From: Rhabdophis nuchalis
Taxonomy: Eukaryota > Chordata > Lepidosauria > Squamata > Natricidae
Direction: 5' to 3'
Length of the DNA stretch: 64,000 nucleotides
Assembly: GCA_039707465.1 (NCBI GenBank)
Contig: CM077647.1
Coordinates: 174,895,663 to 174,959,662, forward strand
The notes beneath the pieces are model-generated. The model worked only from the letters and a program-made list of their open reading frames with translations, did not search any database and was not told the DNA's origin. Positions 1 to 8,970 of this stretch are shown here, one piece after another (position 1 is the stretch's first letter; each line of letters begins with the position of its first letter). The position numbers and the translations under genes are program-made.

Positions 1-317
1 GATGAATAAATTAACATTTGAAATTAGAGAACAAGACAATGAACAATTTTATGAAATTTGGAATAAATTTTATCAATGGCTGGAAACAAGATAGTCAAAT
101 GAAGGTTGAGGTATAATAATTGTAATATATATAAATATATTTGAACTAAAATATGTGATTTGATATGATTATGACTATGGAAGAGATGTACAGTATGTAA
201 CCAACTGACACATTTTCTACAATTTGTAATGGAAGATGGACTTTATGTTTTTTTGTTTTTTGTTATACTTATTTGTGTTTGTTTAAAAATAAAAACAAAA
301 ATTGTTTAATAAAAAAT
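1..317 (+). mobile_element. 3' end of an L1-type LINE (ORF2 C-terminus and 3' UTR)
   Basis: An open frame at 2-94 ends in a tryptophan-rich tail (WNKFYQWLETR then stop), which resembles the C-terminus of L1 ORF2. It is followed by an AT-rich 3' UTR ending in an A-rich tract near 317. The paralogous locus near 27213 lacks this sequence and runs straight from intron sequence into the shared segment, so this is an insertion specific to copy 1 or marks the duplication edge. The 5' part lies outside the window. Confidence 0.6.
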
Positions 318-796
318 GAAAGTTATTTTCTCTCCCAGCACTTCCTTTATGTTTTTTTGATATTCGTTTTGTTTTGTATCAATAATTATTATCATCCTCA
401 TCCTCATCCTCCAGGTCCTTGGAAAGAACTCGATGTGTAGAAAAAAAGGCCAAATCCATCTGACTGTATGACCAACCATTTAAACAGTTGATGTCAGGCC
501 TTGCACACCCCATATAAGCACTTAGACTTATATACCGCTTCACAATGCTTCCCAGCCCTCTCCAAGCGATTTGTAAAGTCAGCTTATTGCCCCCAACAGT
601 ATGGCTCCTCATTTTACCCACCTTGGAGGGATGCAAGGCTGAGTCAAACTTGATCCTGGTGAAATTCAATGTGCCAATTTTTAGGCAGCCAGCAGTGATC
701 AGAAGGAGCCTGCAGTAGTGCACTCTAACCACTCTGCCACCAAGGCTCAAGCAATTTTGGGGAAACTGATATAAAATTAGAAAAAAGAATCCTTAC

Positions 797-889
797 CTCG
801 GTGTGTCATCAGACTTTATACCAGGATGTTCATTAAAATTAATTTCATAAAGATTGTAATAGGTGAGGGACACTATCCCACCCATGACA
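797..889 (-). pseudogene. V2R exon 1 remnant (signal peptide deleted)
   Basis: The segment matches the 3' half of V2R exon 1 of gene B (27691-27783) and keeps its splice donor (CCGAG|GTAAGG). A deletion ending in a shared TGACA removed the rest of exon 1, including the signal peptide and start codon. Any V2R exons further left, outside the window, that depended on this exon would have lost their start. Sequence left of it at 318-796 is intron-1-like. Confidence 0.85.
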
Positions 890-954
890 TCCCCTCATTT
901 TAAGAAATTTTGTATGATTTCCTTTGAAATTCCCCTAGAGGGAGATGAAAGAAG

Positions 955-1127
955 AAGAAATTTTCTCCACTGTTGTTTTCAACAGCAAAAATCCTATTCC
1001 ACGTCCACCTGAATTCATGAAGCAGTTGGATAATCCCAATGCACCTATAGGCCTCTTTTGGAACCATGAAATAAAATGAAGAGAGCTTACTGGTCCGAAA
1101 TTCCACTTTGTCTAATGAGCCATATAT
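955..1127 (-). pseudogene. V2R exon 3 fragment, copy 1
   Basis: Minus-strand translation gives the start of a V2R exon 3 (residues FRTSKLSSFYFMVPKE, then IGIIQLLHEFRWTWNRIFAVENN). Only the 5' fifth of the exon remains. The lower-coordinate side is cut at about 955. A CR1 LINE inserted in the first codons of the exon separates it from its intron 2, which resumes near 2215. It is not collinear with a complete gene, so it is a relic. Confidence 0.85.
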
Positions 1128-1357
1128 AGAATAGAATAGAATAGAATAGAATAGAATAGAATAGAATAGTTGGAAGGGACCTTGGACCAAACACCCATTG
1201 CCACTTGTTCTACCCTCAGGTGCTTTGGAGAATAGTTTGACTCCCTCTTTGTAGCAGCCCCTGAGATATTGGAACACTGTTGTTATGTCTGCCCTAGCCT
1301 TCTTTTCATTAAATGAGAGATATCCAGTTTCACAACTGTTCTTCATATGTTTTAGAC

Positions 1358-1866
1358 CAGGGGTCCCCAACCCCCGGGCCGCGGACTGGTGCCAGTCCGT
1401 GGCTTGATAGGAACCGGGCCTCAGGGCCAGAGAGGAGGAGGAGGGGTCATCCCCCTGGGCAGAGCACGCACCGGATTCAGGAGAGCGCAGGCGCGGCCGT
1501 TCGCACCGTTGTGGGCCCTAGAGGGCCGAGTGAGCCGACTCCCCCCGCATGCGCATGCGCAGGTGTGGCCATTCGCACCTTTGGAGGCCCTAGAGGGCTG
1601 AGTGAGCTGACTCCCCCCCGCCTGCGCATGCTGTTCACGCCGTTGGAGGCCCTAGAGGGCCGAGTGAGCCGACTCCCCCCACATGCGCATGCGCAGCTGT
1701 TCACGCCGTTGGAGGCCCTAGAGGGCCGAGTGAGCCGACTCCCCCCCACATGTGCATGTGCCGCCTGTTCCCCCTCCCACCCCGCCCCTCCTCTATGCCA
1801 GCCGGTCCGCAGAGTTTTCTTTAAAATGAAACGGGTCCCTGGTGCAAAAAAGGTTGGGGACCCCTG
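1358..1866. mobile_element. hAT (MER1/Charlie-like) non-autonomous DNA transposon, copy 1
   Basis: The termini are inverted repeats CAGGGGTCCCCAACC and GGTTGGGGACCCCTG. It is flanked by an 8-bp target-site duplication, ttttagac on the left and ctttagac on the right. TIR sequence and 8-bp duplication are diagnostic of the hAT superfamily and recall the MER1/Charlie3 group. No transposase is present. The GC-rich interior carries a minisatellite at about 1497-1765. Confidence 0.85.
1497..1765. repeat. GC-rich minisatellite inside the hAT element (4 units)
   Basis: Four tandem units of roughly 62-71 bp share the core GGCCCTAGAGGG...GAGTGAGC.GACTCCCCC, followed by alternating purine-pyrimidine GCATGCGCATGCGC. 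The paralogous hAT at 28915-29225 has a single unit, so the array changed copy number after (or was lost since) the segmental duplication. Confidence 0.85.
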
Positions 1867-2214
1867 CTTTAGACTACAGTCCCCTAATCATCTTTCTTGC
1901 TCTTCTCTGCACTCTTTCTAGAGTCTCCCCATATTTTTTACATTGTGGTGACCAAAACTGAATGCAGTATTCCAATGTGGCCTTGCCAAGGCATTACAAA
2001 GTGGTATTAACACTTCACATGTTCTTGATTCTATCCTTCTGATTATGCAGCCTGGAACTGTGCTGGCTTTTTTGTCAACTGCTGCACACGGCTGGCTCCT
2101 ATTGAAATGGTTGTCCACTAGGACTCCAGGATCCATCTCAGAGTTGTTGAGCAAAGTACCACTTATACTGTATCTGTGCAATTGCTTTCCATAAATGTAG
2201 AAGCTTATATTTTT

Positions 2215-2640
2215 ATGTGAGCTAAAAGACAGTCCAGGAGTATATTGTTGAGTCTTTTGATGAAATTTAATTCTCTTATCCTGTTTTCATATGAAATATA
2301 TCCAAGGAAGGATTTATCTTCCTGAAATTCTTCTAAACATTAAAATGAAAAGGAATTTCTTGGAATTATTTCAAACACATATGATGATATAAACTCAAAT
2401 GATGATTTTTTTTTCATAGACGTAAAAGGTTGAAATCTTCCGTCCAGTATGGAATGCCTATGAATACTTACTTCCTGTATTTGGAATTATACTTTGAAAA
2501 TTATGGTGAGACAGCTTAAGCCAGGCCGAAGATCTTCAAATTGTATAGGCCCACGTTGCAGCAAATTCATTTAAAGACACGCTTTGAAATTCTTGCTGAT
2601 TTTCTTTTCTCTGATAGCCATGCCAAGCCATGATGCCTTT
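2215..2640 (-). other. V2R intron 2 relic
   Basis: The sequence starting gtgagctaaaagacagtcc resembles intron 2 flanking exon 3 in genes A and B (for example 13325-13400 and 23933-24240). It belongs with the exon 3 fragment at 955-1127, from which the CR1 separates it. No coding potential seen. Confidence 0.6.
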
Positions 2641-3440
2641 TTGTTTATTTTTTATTTTATTTATTTATTTATTTATTTATTATTTTATTTGTCAAGCATG
2701 AATCAGATAACAGATATAAGCATAAACATGATTATGGATACATGAAGTGGATACAAATGCAAGGGAATATTTGTGCATGGATGGTAGGCACTTTGGTGCG
2801 GTTATGCAAGACCCTTACAGACCTTTTGGTAATGGGGGTGAGGTCAACAATAGACAGTTTCAGGTTAAAGTTGTGAGGTTTGGGGGAATAAACCAAAGAA
2901 TCAGGGAGAGCATTCTAGGCATTGACCACTCTGTTGCTGAAGTCGTATTTTAGGCAATTGAGTTTGGAGTAGTTTACCATTAGTTTGTATCTATTGCATG
3001 CTCGTGTATTCTTGTGATTGAAGGTGAAATATTCATTTGACAGGCAAGACATTGTAGCAGATAATTTTTATGTACTACGCTTAGGTCAGACCGAAGGTGG
3101 CATAGTTCTAAGTTGTCTAAGCCCAAAATTTCAAGCCTGGTGGTATAAGATATTCTATTGCGAGCGGAGGAGTGGAGGACTCTTGTCATGAAATATCTCT
3201 GGCCTTTCTCAATTGTATTAATGCAGTGCCGGTTCCAGACAGATGAGCTCTATTCCTTTGCAACATCGATTCTAGTAGTGAGGCTGCTGCTGGTATCAGA
3301 GGAGCAAAGGGTGCAGGTTGCATCAAATTCTGCATTTGTTTTATAGTTGGAGTGCTGCAAAGTTGCATAAATTGCACACATAGTGCAGGAGAGTCTCCAC
3401 TGTTGTGTGGTCAGACACTGCTTCTGCGTGTAGGTCAGAT
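2640..3440 (-). mobile_element. CR1-group LINE 3' fragment, copy 1
   Basis: The minus strand encodes an RT C-terminal type segment (residues RLEILGLDNLELCHLRSDL), broken by stops. A (TAAA)-type tail lies at 2640-2690 on the element's 3' side. The same family, in plus orientation, occurs at 13660-14063. Subfamily not recognised. Confidence 0.65.
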
Positions 3441-3513
3441 ATGATGCTGGTTGTTTCCACTGCTCCCCAGAAAATTTTTTGGAGTGGAAATCAATGTCAG
3501 GCAGAACACCCCC

Positions 3514-3558
<45 letters not shown>
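3514..3558. repeat. (CA)n microsatellite
   Basis: Uninterrupted CA dinucleotides. The paralogous run is at 30855-30902. Confidence 0.95.
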
Positions 3559-3559
<1 letters not shown>

Positions 3560-3561
<2 letters not shown>

Positions 3562-4197
3562 AAATTCAACTAACCTGATTTATTATCTTTTAAAAAATGG
3601 AGATAAATGTAACAAGATTTACAAACTCAACCCATTTTTAATTTGAAACAAATCCAATGTTGATATCCCATTATGCACTGTAGCATTTAATAGTATAAAA
3701 ATGATGAACATGTCTCTGCAAACATTGAACATCATTTGAGCCAATATCTGAAATACCCTAACAGTGAATAAGATTACAAGCAAAACAGTCAGCAGAATTG
3801 ATCCCGCTCAATCCTTCAGTTCCAGAGGGGCTTCATTGGAGTAGGCTATAGTAGAAAGCAGGGGCTTTGTTTTTAGTTGTTTTCTTTTAAGAGTGACATG
3901 TTTTCATCGGTCTTGTTTTTTGGGTACATATATGTAAGCTGGTTTTTTTTTTTTAATGGAAGCTGCTTGTTCCCTAATGTGTTTCAGCGTATTGGTTTTC
4001 TGGCTAGAACCATGTTGCTTGTATCTTTACAATTTATATTGTTTTATATGTTTCCCAGTAAAATTTGATCACTTATTAGTAAGCTATGACTATCACTAAG
4101 TGTTGTATCTTATGATGGATGTATTCTATTTTATTTTTCTTTATGTGCACTGAGAACATATGCACCAAAGGCAAATTCCTTGTGTGTCCAATCACAC
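3560..4197. other. Gene-free stretch with a possible exon 5 trace
   Basis: No gene is visible. The short segment at about 3786-3825 (cagcagaattgatcccgctcaatcc) resembles part of V2R exon 5, but it is too short and rearranged to be sure. The piece at 3850-4075 recurs near 48480-48640, in the 3' flank of gene D. Copy 2 equivalent: 30903-31582. Confidence 0.4.
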
Positions 4198-4370
4198 TAT
4201 TGGAGGCCAGGATGGAGAAGACCTCCACAGCTACCATGGCTTTTCCTTTTGTGCTCAGATAGGCTGGAAAGAAGGAGATCCAAACACTGCAAAAGGCCAA
4301 CATGCTGTTAAAGCTGTTAAAGCTGTCAGGTAATTTACGAGCAAGGAAAGCCACAATGAAGCTGGCAAAT
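4198..4370 (-). pseudogene. V2R exon 6 fragment (TM6-TM7), copy 1
   Basis: Minus-strand translation matches the C-terminal part of the V2R seven-helix exon ([13 protein letters not shown], then [20 protein letters not shown], then [13 protein letters not shown]). About 20 bases corresponding to EAKFITF are missing relative to copy 2. It lacks both ends of exon 6 and is followed by short repeats of GTGTCCAATCACAC. It lies out of gene order relative to the exon 3 fragment, so it is a rearranged relic. Confidence 0.85.
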
Positions 4371-4592
4371 GCCTTCTGTGTCCAATCACACTTGTGTGTC
4401 CAATCACACCACTGTGGTGTGATTGCAAATGGCTCCTCTCAGTCACTGCTTTGGATACCGTTGCTCAGTTGGTCCTCTGTGCTACTCTCACTTCTAGACT
4501 ACTATGCTGCTCTTAGTCTTCTTCGTGTGTTTCGTTAAGCAGCTCAGAGACAGAGAAAGTGATTGGGTGGCATTCTCTTAAATGAATAAATT

Positions 4593-5192
4593 GGTAAGGT
4601 GCACTCGAAAGCTACAGCTAGTCCAGAATGCAGCCGCGCGGGTGATTACGGGAGCCCCTAGATGCTCCCACATAACACCACTCCTTCGGGTGCGCTTCAA
4701 GGTGTTGACGACCATCTTTAAAGTGCTCATGGCTCGGGACCTAGTTATATGCGAGACCGCCTCCTGCCCCATACATCCCTTCGTCCGATCCGCTCCCACA
4801 GAGAGGGACTTCTCAGGGTGCCGTTGGCCGGGCAATGCCGGTTGGCGACACCCAGGGGAAGGGCCTTCTCTGTGGCGGGCCCTACCCTTTGGAACGACCT
4901 ACCCCCAGAATTACGAACTATCTCTTACCTCCGCCTCTTCCGCCAATGTCTAAAGACATACCTTTTCCATCAAGCCGGCCTAGCGTAACTTCCGTTGGGA
5001 CTATTATTAGACAGTTTTAAATTTGGGGATTTTAAATTGATTTTAGCACAGGGGAAATTTAATAGTTTTTTAAATTTTATATTTTGTCTATATTTGTATG
5101 TTTTAATTTCCTGTGTGCCGCCCTGGGTCCTTTTTGGAGAAGGGCGGGGTATAAATACGAATAAAATAAAAATAAATAAATAAATAAACATT
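4593..5192 (+). mobile_element. CR1/L2-group LINE 3' end, copy 1
   Basis: It encodes an RT C-terminal segment (LQLVQNAAARVITGAPRCSHITPLL...FRVRFKVLTTIFKVL), frame-damaged relative to copy 2 by a deletion between ITPLL and RVRFK. A 3' UTR with GGGCGGGGTATAAATA and an (AAATA)n tail follows. It inserted into an older CR1 block: without it, aataaattggt joins cattctcttaaac as at 47830. Confidence 0.8.
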
Positions 5193-6190
5193 CTCTTAAA
5201 CAAATAAATGCAAAGCCCTCCAACGTGTTATATTTTTCTGGTTGTAAGAAGCACCTGATTATAAGACGCAGCTAAATTTAGAAGAGGAAAACAACAAAAA
5301 AAGTTTTTGATCTCCCACTTGCTGCAGTTTGTCTCCCAATTGATATCAGAGTAGTTAAAGTCTCCCATTACCACTGTGATATGTTCTACATACATTTATT
5401 AATTGATAATTCTGATCACCATACCTTCAGAAGGATATTATGGAAATGGAAAAGGTGCAGAGGAGGGCAACCAGAATGATTAGGGGGCTGGAACACTTTC
5501 CTTACCATCTGAGGCTGCAATGGCTGGGCCTCTTCACTCTAGAACGACGGCACCTGAGAGGTGACCTACTTGAAGTCTATAAAATCATGCACGGTGTGGA
5601 CAAAGTAGAAAAGGAAAAACTGTTTTCCCTATTGCACAACACTACAACTAGGGGGCACTCCATGAAACTTTTGGAAGCTAGACCTCAAACAAATAAGAAG
5701 AAGTACTTTTTCACCCAGAGGATCACTGGTCTATGGAACTCCCTGCCAGAAGAAGTGGTGACAGCTGTCAGCCTCGACACCTTCAAGAAAGGATTAGACG
5801 AGTTCATGGAGAACAAGGGTATCCATGGCTATCATTATGGATGCCTAAGGACACCCTCCGGGTTGGAGAGATAGGCAGGATATCTCTCAATGCCATTTGC
5901 AGGGAATCATAGGCAGGTGAAGACATCTGCTTGGGAAGACCCTGAAGCAAATAGGGAGCCACTGAGTGAGACAGAATGCTGGACTAGATGGGCTGTGGCC
6001 TGTTCCAGCAAGTCTATTCTTATGTTCTTATGATTAGCAAAGAGTTCATCTATTTCTTCTGCTTGTTTGGATGCCCTGTAGTATATGCCTATATCAATGT
6101 CATTTTCCCATTTTATATTGACCCGTATGCATTCTAGGAGGTTGTCATCCTGGGTTTTATGTATTTCTATAGAGATGTAGTAATTATATA
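5193..6190 (-). mobile_element. CR1 ORF2 endonuclease fragment, split by a younger CR1
   Basis: The minus strand reads like the CR1 endonuclease region (IGIYYRA then VVMGDFNYSDINWE). A plus-strand CR1 at about 5405-6032 interrupts it; the same older segment is uninterrupted at 47960-48205. Copy 2 equivalent: 32617-33610. Confidence 0.65.
5405..6032 (+). mobile_element. CR1 LINE 3' end, copy 1
   Basis: The open frame at 5440-5874 is the CR1 ORF2 C-terminus (EKVQRRATRMIRGLEHFPYH, LERRHLRGDLLEVYKIMHGVD, RITGLWNSLPEEVV). The element ends with the CR1-type short repeat TTCTTATGTTCTTATG near 6032. It is 5'-truncated. Copy 2 (32835-33450) has a small deletion in the same frame. Confidence 0.9.
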
Positions 6191-6194
6191 TTTT

Positions 6195-6625
6195 GCTGAT
6201 CCACTGTGCTGCTCTAAGTGGCTGCTGTGGACACTGCCGCTTAGTTGGACCTCTGCACTGCTCTCAGCCACTGCTGTTCCACCCTGCTCTTCTCAGCTGC
6301 TGCTGGTATGCCATGGTCCTCTCAGTCACTGCTGTAGGTACCGCTGCTCAGTTGATCCTCTATGCTACTCTAAGCCACTGCTAGATCACCACTCTGCTCT
6401 TACTCTTCTTGGTGTGCTTCACTCTTCTGCTATGCTACTCTGCACAGCAGCTGTCAAATCTGCTGGTCTACCATCATCTAGGTCCATTTCACTACTGCTC
6501 AGTGGCCTGAATTTGCACTGCACAGGTTCCACTCAGGTGTCAGGCTGGGTCACTGGGCTGCCTGTCAGCTTGGCTACCTCTCAGCTGTGCCACCTCTCAA
6601 TTTGGCCACCTCTCAATTTGGTCAC
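6195..6625. repeat. CT-rich imperfect minisatellite
   Basis: Imperfect repeats of a CACTGCTG/GCTGCTCTCAG type pass into roughly 20-bp units of the form CAGCTGGGCCACCTCTCA. Related arrays lie at 33613-34040 and 17880-18345, each 3' of a V2R gene. The open frames here are repeat-derived and not credible genes. Confidence 0.65.
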
Positions 6626-7286
6626 GACTCGACTACTGTAATGCTCTCTACATGGGGCTTCCCTTGAGGTGCACTCGAAAGCTAAAGCTAGTCCAAAACG
6701 CAGCCGTGCGGGTGATTATGGGAGCCACTAGATGCTCCCACATAACACCTATCCTGCGTGAGCTGCATTGGCTTCCTGTGGCCTTTCGGGTGCGCTTCAA
6801 GGTTTTGACGACCATCTTTAAAGTGCTCCATAGCTCGGGGCCTAGTTATATGCGAGACCGCCTCCTGCCCCATACATCCCTCAGACCGATACGCTCCCAC
6901 AGAGAGGGCCTTCTCAGGGTGCCGTCGGCCGGACAATGCCGACTGGCGACACCCAGGGGAAGAGCCTTCTCTGTGGCGGGTCCAGCCCTCTGGAATGACC
7001 TACCCCCTGAGTTACATACCATCACTGACCTCCGCCTCTTCCGCCAATGTCTTAAGACATATTTGTTTCAACAAGCCGGCCTAGCCTAACCTCCCATGGG
7101 GACTTTTATGTAGTTTTAAATTGGGCTTTTAAAATTTGGTTTTAGCGCAGAAGAGGGTTATTTAATAGTTTTTTAAATTATATTTATTGTATTTTGTATG
7201 TCTTTTAAATTTCCTGTGTGCCGCTCTGGGTCCTCGGTGGAGAAGGGCGGGATATAAATTTAAATAAATAAAATAAATAAATAAAA
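6626..7286 (+). mobile_element. CR1/L2-group LINE 3' end, copy-1-specific insertion
   Basis: The open frame at 6652-7089 encodes an RT C-terminus (LQ/KLVQNAAVRVI, ELHWLPVAFRVRFKVLT, ALWNDLPPELHTITDLRLF, CLKTYLFQQAGLA), followed by a 3' UTR with GGGCGGGATATAAA and (AAATA)n. The paralogous site near 34035 is empty (ggtcac joined to ttctcatctggg), so the element inserted after the segmental duplication. Confidence 0.9.
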
Positions 7287-7731
7287 TTATCATCTGGGCT
7301 CCCTCATACGTCTTTGTTCAAGAGGTGCAAGTTCTTTTTTTTACAACCTCCTGTCACTAATCTTGATGTAGCTCTCTTGATATAGTTTGCAAGCAGAGAG
7401 AGGTATACATTTTTTCTATGATTTGAGCTGAATTTCAACAGATATTCTTTAAAAATGCCACATTTCTTATTGTAAACTAATTCAAATCACTCTTTGGTAT
7501 GATCATTGGTCAACATACACTTTGAATAAAACATGAGACAGAAAGAAAAATACATTTCTTTTCATTTCACTACATTTCCCATATTACTCATATCTGATAA
7601 CAGGTTGCTTGGGAAATAGATGTATTGGTAGAGTGAAACACATATAAGATCCATATAACTTTCCTACAAAAGAAGTCTTTCTATTCCTTTTTTTCAACTC
7701 TTTTGCTCAACCAGAAAGATCACATGGGGCA
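7287..7731 (-). other. 3' flank of gene A
   Basis: No gene seen. This AT-rich sequence downstream of the stop codon is shared with the 3' flanks of genes B (18350-18824), C (34041-34470) and D (48640-48838 plus 49227-49431), so it is probably 3' UTR and flank. I did not find a convincing polyadenylation signal. Confidence 0.5.
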
Positions 7732-8630
7732 CTAATTCCTCTTTGTGAGTTGCTCTCTGTGGTTAAGGTCAGGCCGGAAAACTATGATGTAGCACTTTGG
7801 CAAGAATATGCATCCCAGTAATGCAGCACTGGAGGACAAGATGGAGAAGACCTCCACAGCTACCATGGCTTTTCCTTTTGTGCTCAGATAGGCTGGAAAG
7901 AAGGAGATCCAAACACTGCAAAAGGCCAGCATGCTGAAGGTGATGAACTTGGCTTCGTTAAAGCTGTCAGGTAATTTACGGGCAAGGAAAGCCACAATGA
8001 AGCTGGCAATGGCCAAGATACCCATGTAGCCCAAGACACAGTAGAAGAAGAAAGGTGACCCCTCATTGCATTGTAAAATCATTTCTTGGGGCACTGAGTG
8101 CATGTCCAACTCAGGGAATGGGGGAGATGTTGACAACCAAATTATACAGATACATAATTGTAACAGAGAGCATGAGAGGACAATAGAAAAGGCTAATCTT
8201 TTCCCCACCCATTTCCTCATCTGAGATCCAGGTTTAGTGGCCATGAAAGCCACAACTACAGTGATAGTTTTGGCCAGTACGCTAGAAATGGCCACTGAGA
8301 AGGTGATGCCAAAAGTTGGTTGTCGGAGAAGGCAGGTCACTTTGCCAGGTTGGCTGAGGAAGAGCAAAGAGGAGAGAAAACAGAAAAGAAGAGAGAGAAG
8401 GAGGGTGTAGGTGAGGGACCTGTTATTGGCTTTGACAATGGGAGTATTCCTATACTTAATAAAAGTTCCAAGTACCCAAGAGGTGAAGAAGAAGAAACAA
8501 AGAGCTGCTGAGGATAAACCAATTCCTAAACTTTCTTCAAAAGTTAGAAAGACCAGAAGTTTCAGGTTACAGCCGTTCTTTTCTTTATTTGGATATTGAT
8601 CTTCTGAACAATCAAAGCAATTTTTCATAT
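7732..8630 (-). CDS. Gene A exon 6: seven-transmembrane domain
   Basis: This terminal exon starts after TTTCTTCCAG, completes a split Asp codon and encodes 298 further residues. It supplies the end of the cysteine-rich region ([17 protein letters not shown]), seven helices and a short cytoplasmic tail ending REQLTKRN. It differs from gene C exon 6 only at scattered positions (for example Ser instead of Ala in VEVFSIL.SS). Confidence 0.95.
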
Positions 8631-8919
8631 CTGGAAGAAAAGTAAAACAGTTTTACATCTACAAGATGATATCCTGGCATTTCTGGTATTATTTAGAAGA
8701 AGGAGTCTGTGTGGACCATGGCAAAACTGTGTTGTACAGTACAGCAGTACAATAGAAGCCATTTGAAGGCACAACAGGATGTATTGTAATAGAATACAGG
8801 GCCCAAAGGATGTTAAGGATGTCTTACCCCCTTAATTTTTGTTTCCAGAGATAAAGTCGGCTGTTTAGCAGATTTGGTGGAAATTGTTCAAGGCATTCTA
8901 GACATTTACTTGAACATAA

Positions 8920-8970
<51 letters not shown>

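Larger units (their letters stand above)
1128..2214 (-). mobile_element. CR1 LINE fragment, copy 1, with (AATAG)n tail
   Basis: The minus strand encodes CR1 reverse-transcriptase C-terminal sequence (GVLVDNHFNRSQPCAAVDKKA, then a damaged ...EVLIPL segment). The 3' tail runs into a (AATAG)n microsatellite at about 1129-1169. A hAT element at 1358-1866 splits it. Flanking bases (ccatat before, gtgagctaaaag after) rejoin to give the exon 3/intron 2 junction seen in intact genes, so the CR1 inserted into V2R sequence. Confidence 0.8.

Noticed and set aside
1497..1765. CRISPR-like regular repeats
   Set aside because: Direct tandem minisatellite units in a eukaryotic transposon; no unique spacers and no cas genes.
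1313..1921. 202-codon open frame, and its antisense partners, over the hAT element
   Set aside because: Derived from the GC-rich minisatellite, with no similarity to a transposase.
3786..3830. V2R exon 5 relic
   Set aside because: Similarity is limited to about 30 bases with gaps; too weak to call as a separate pseudogene.
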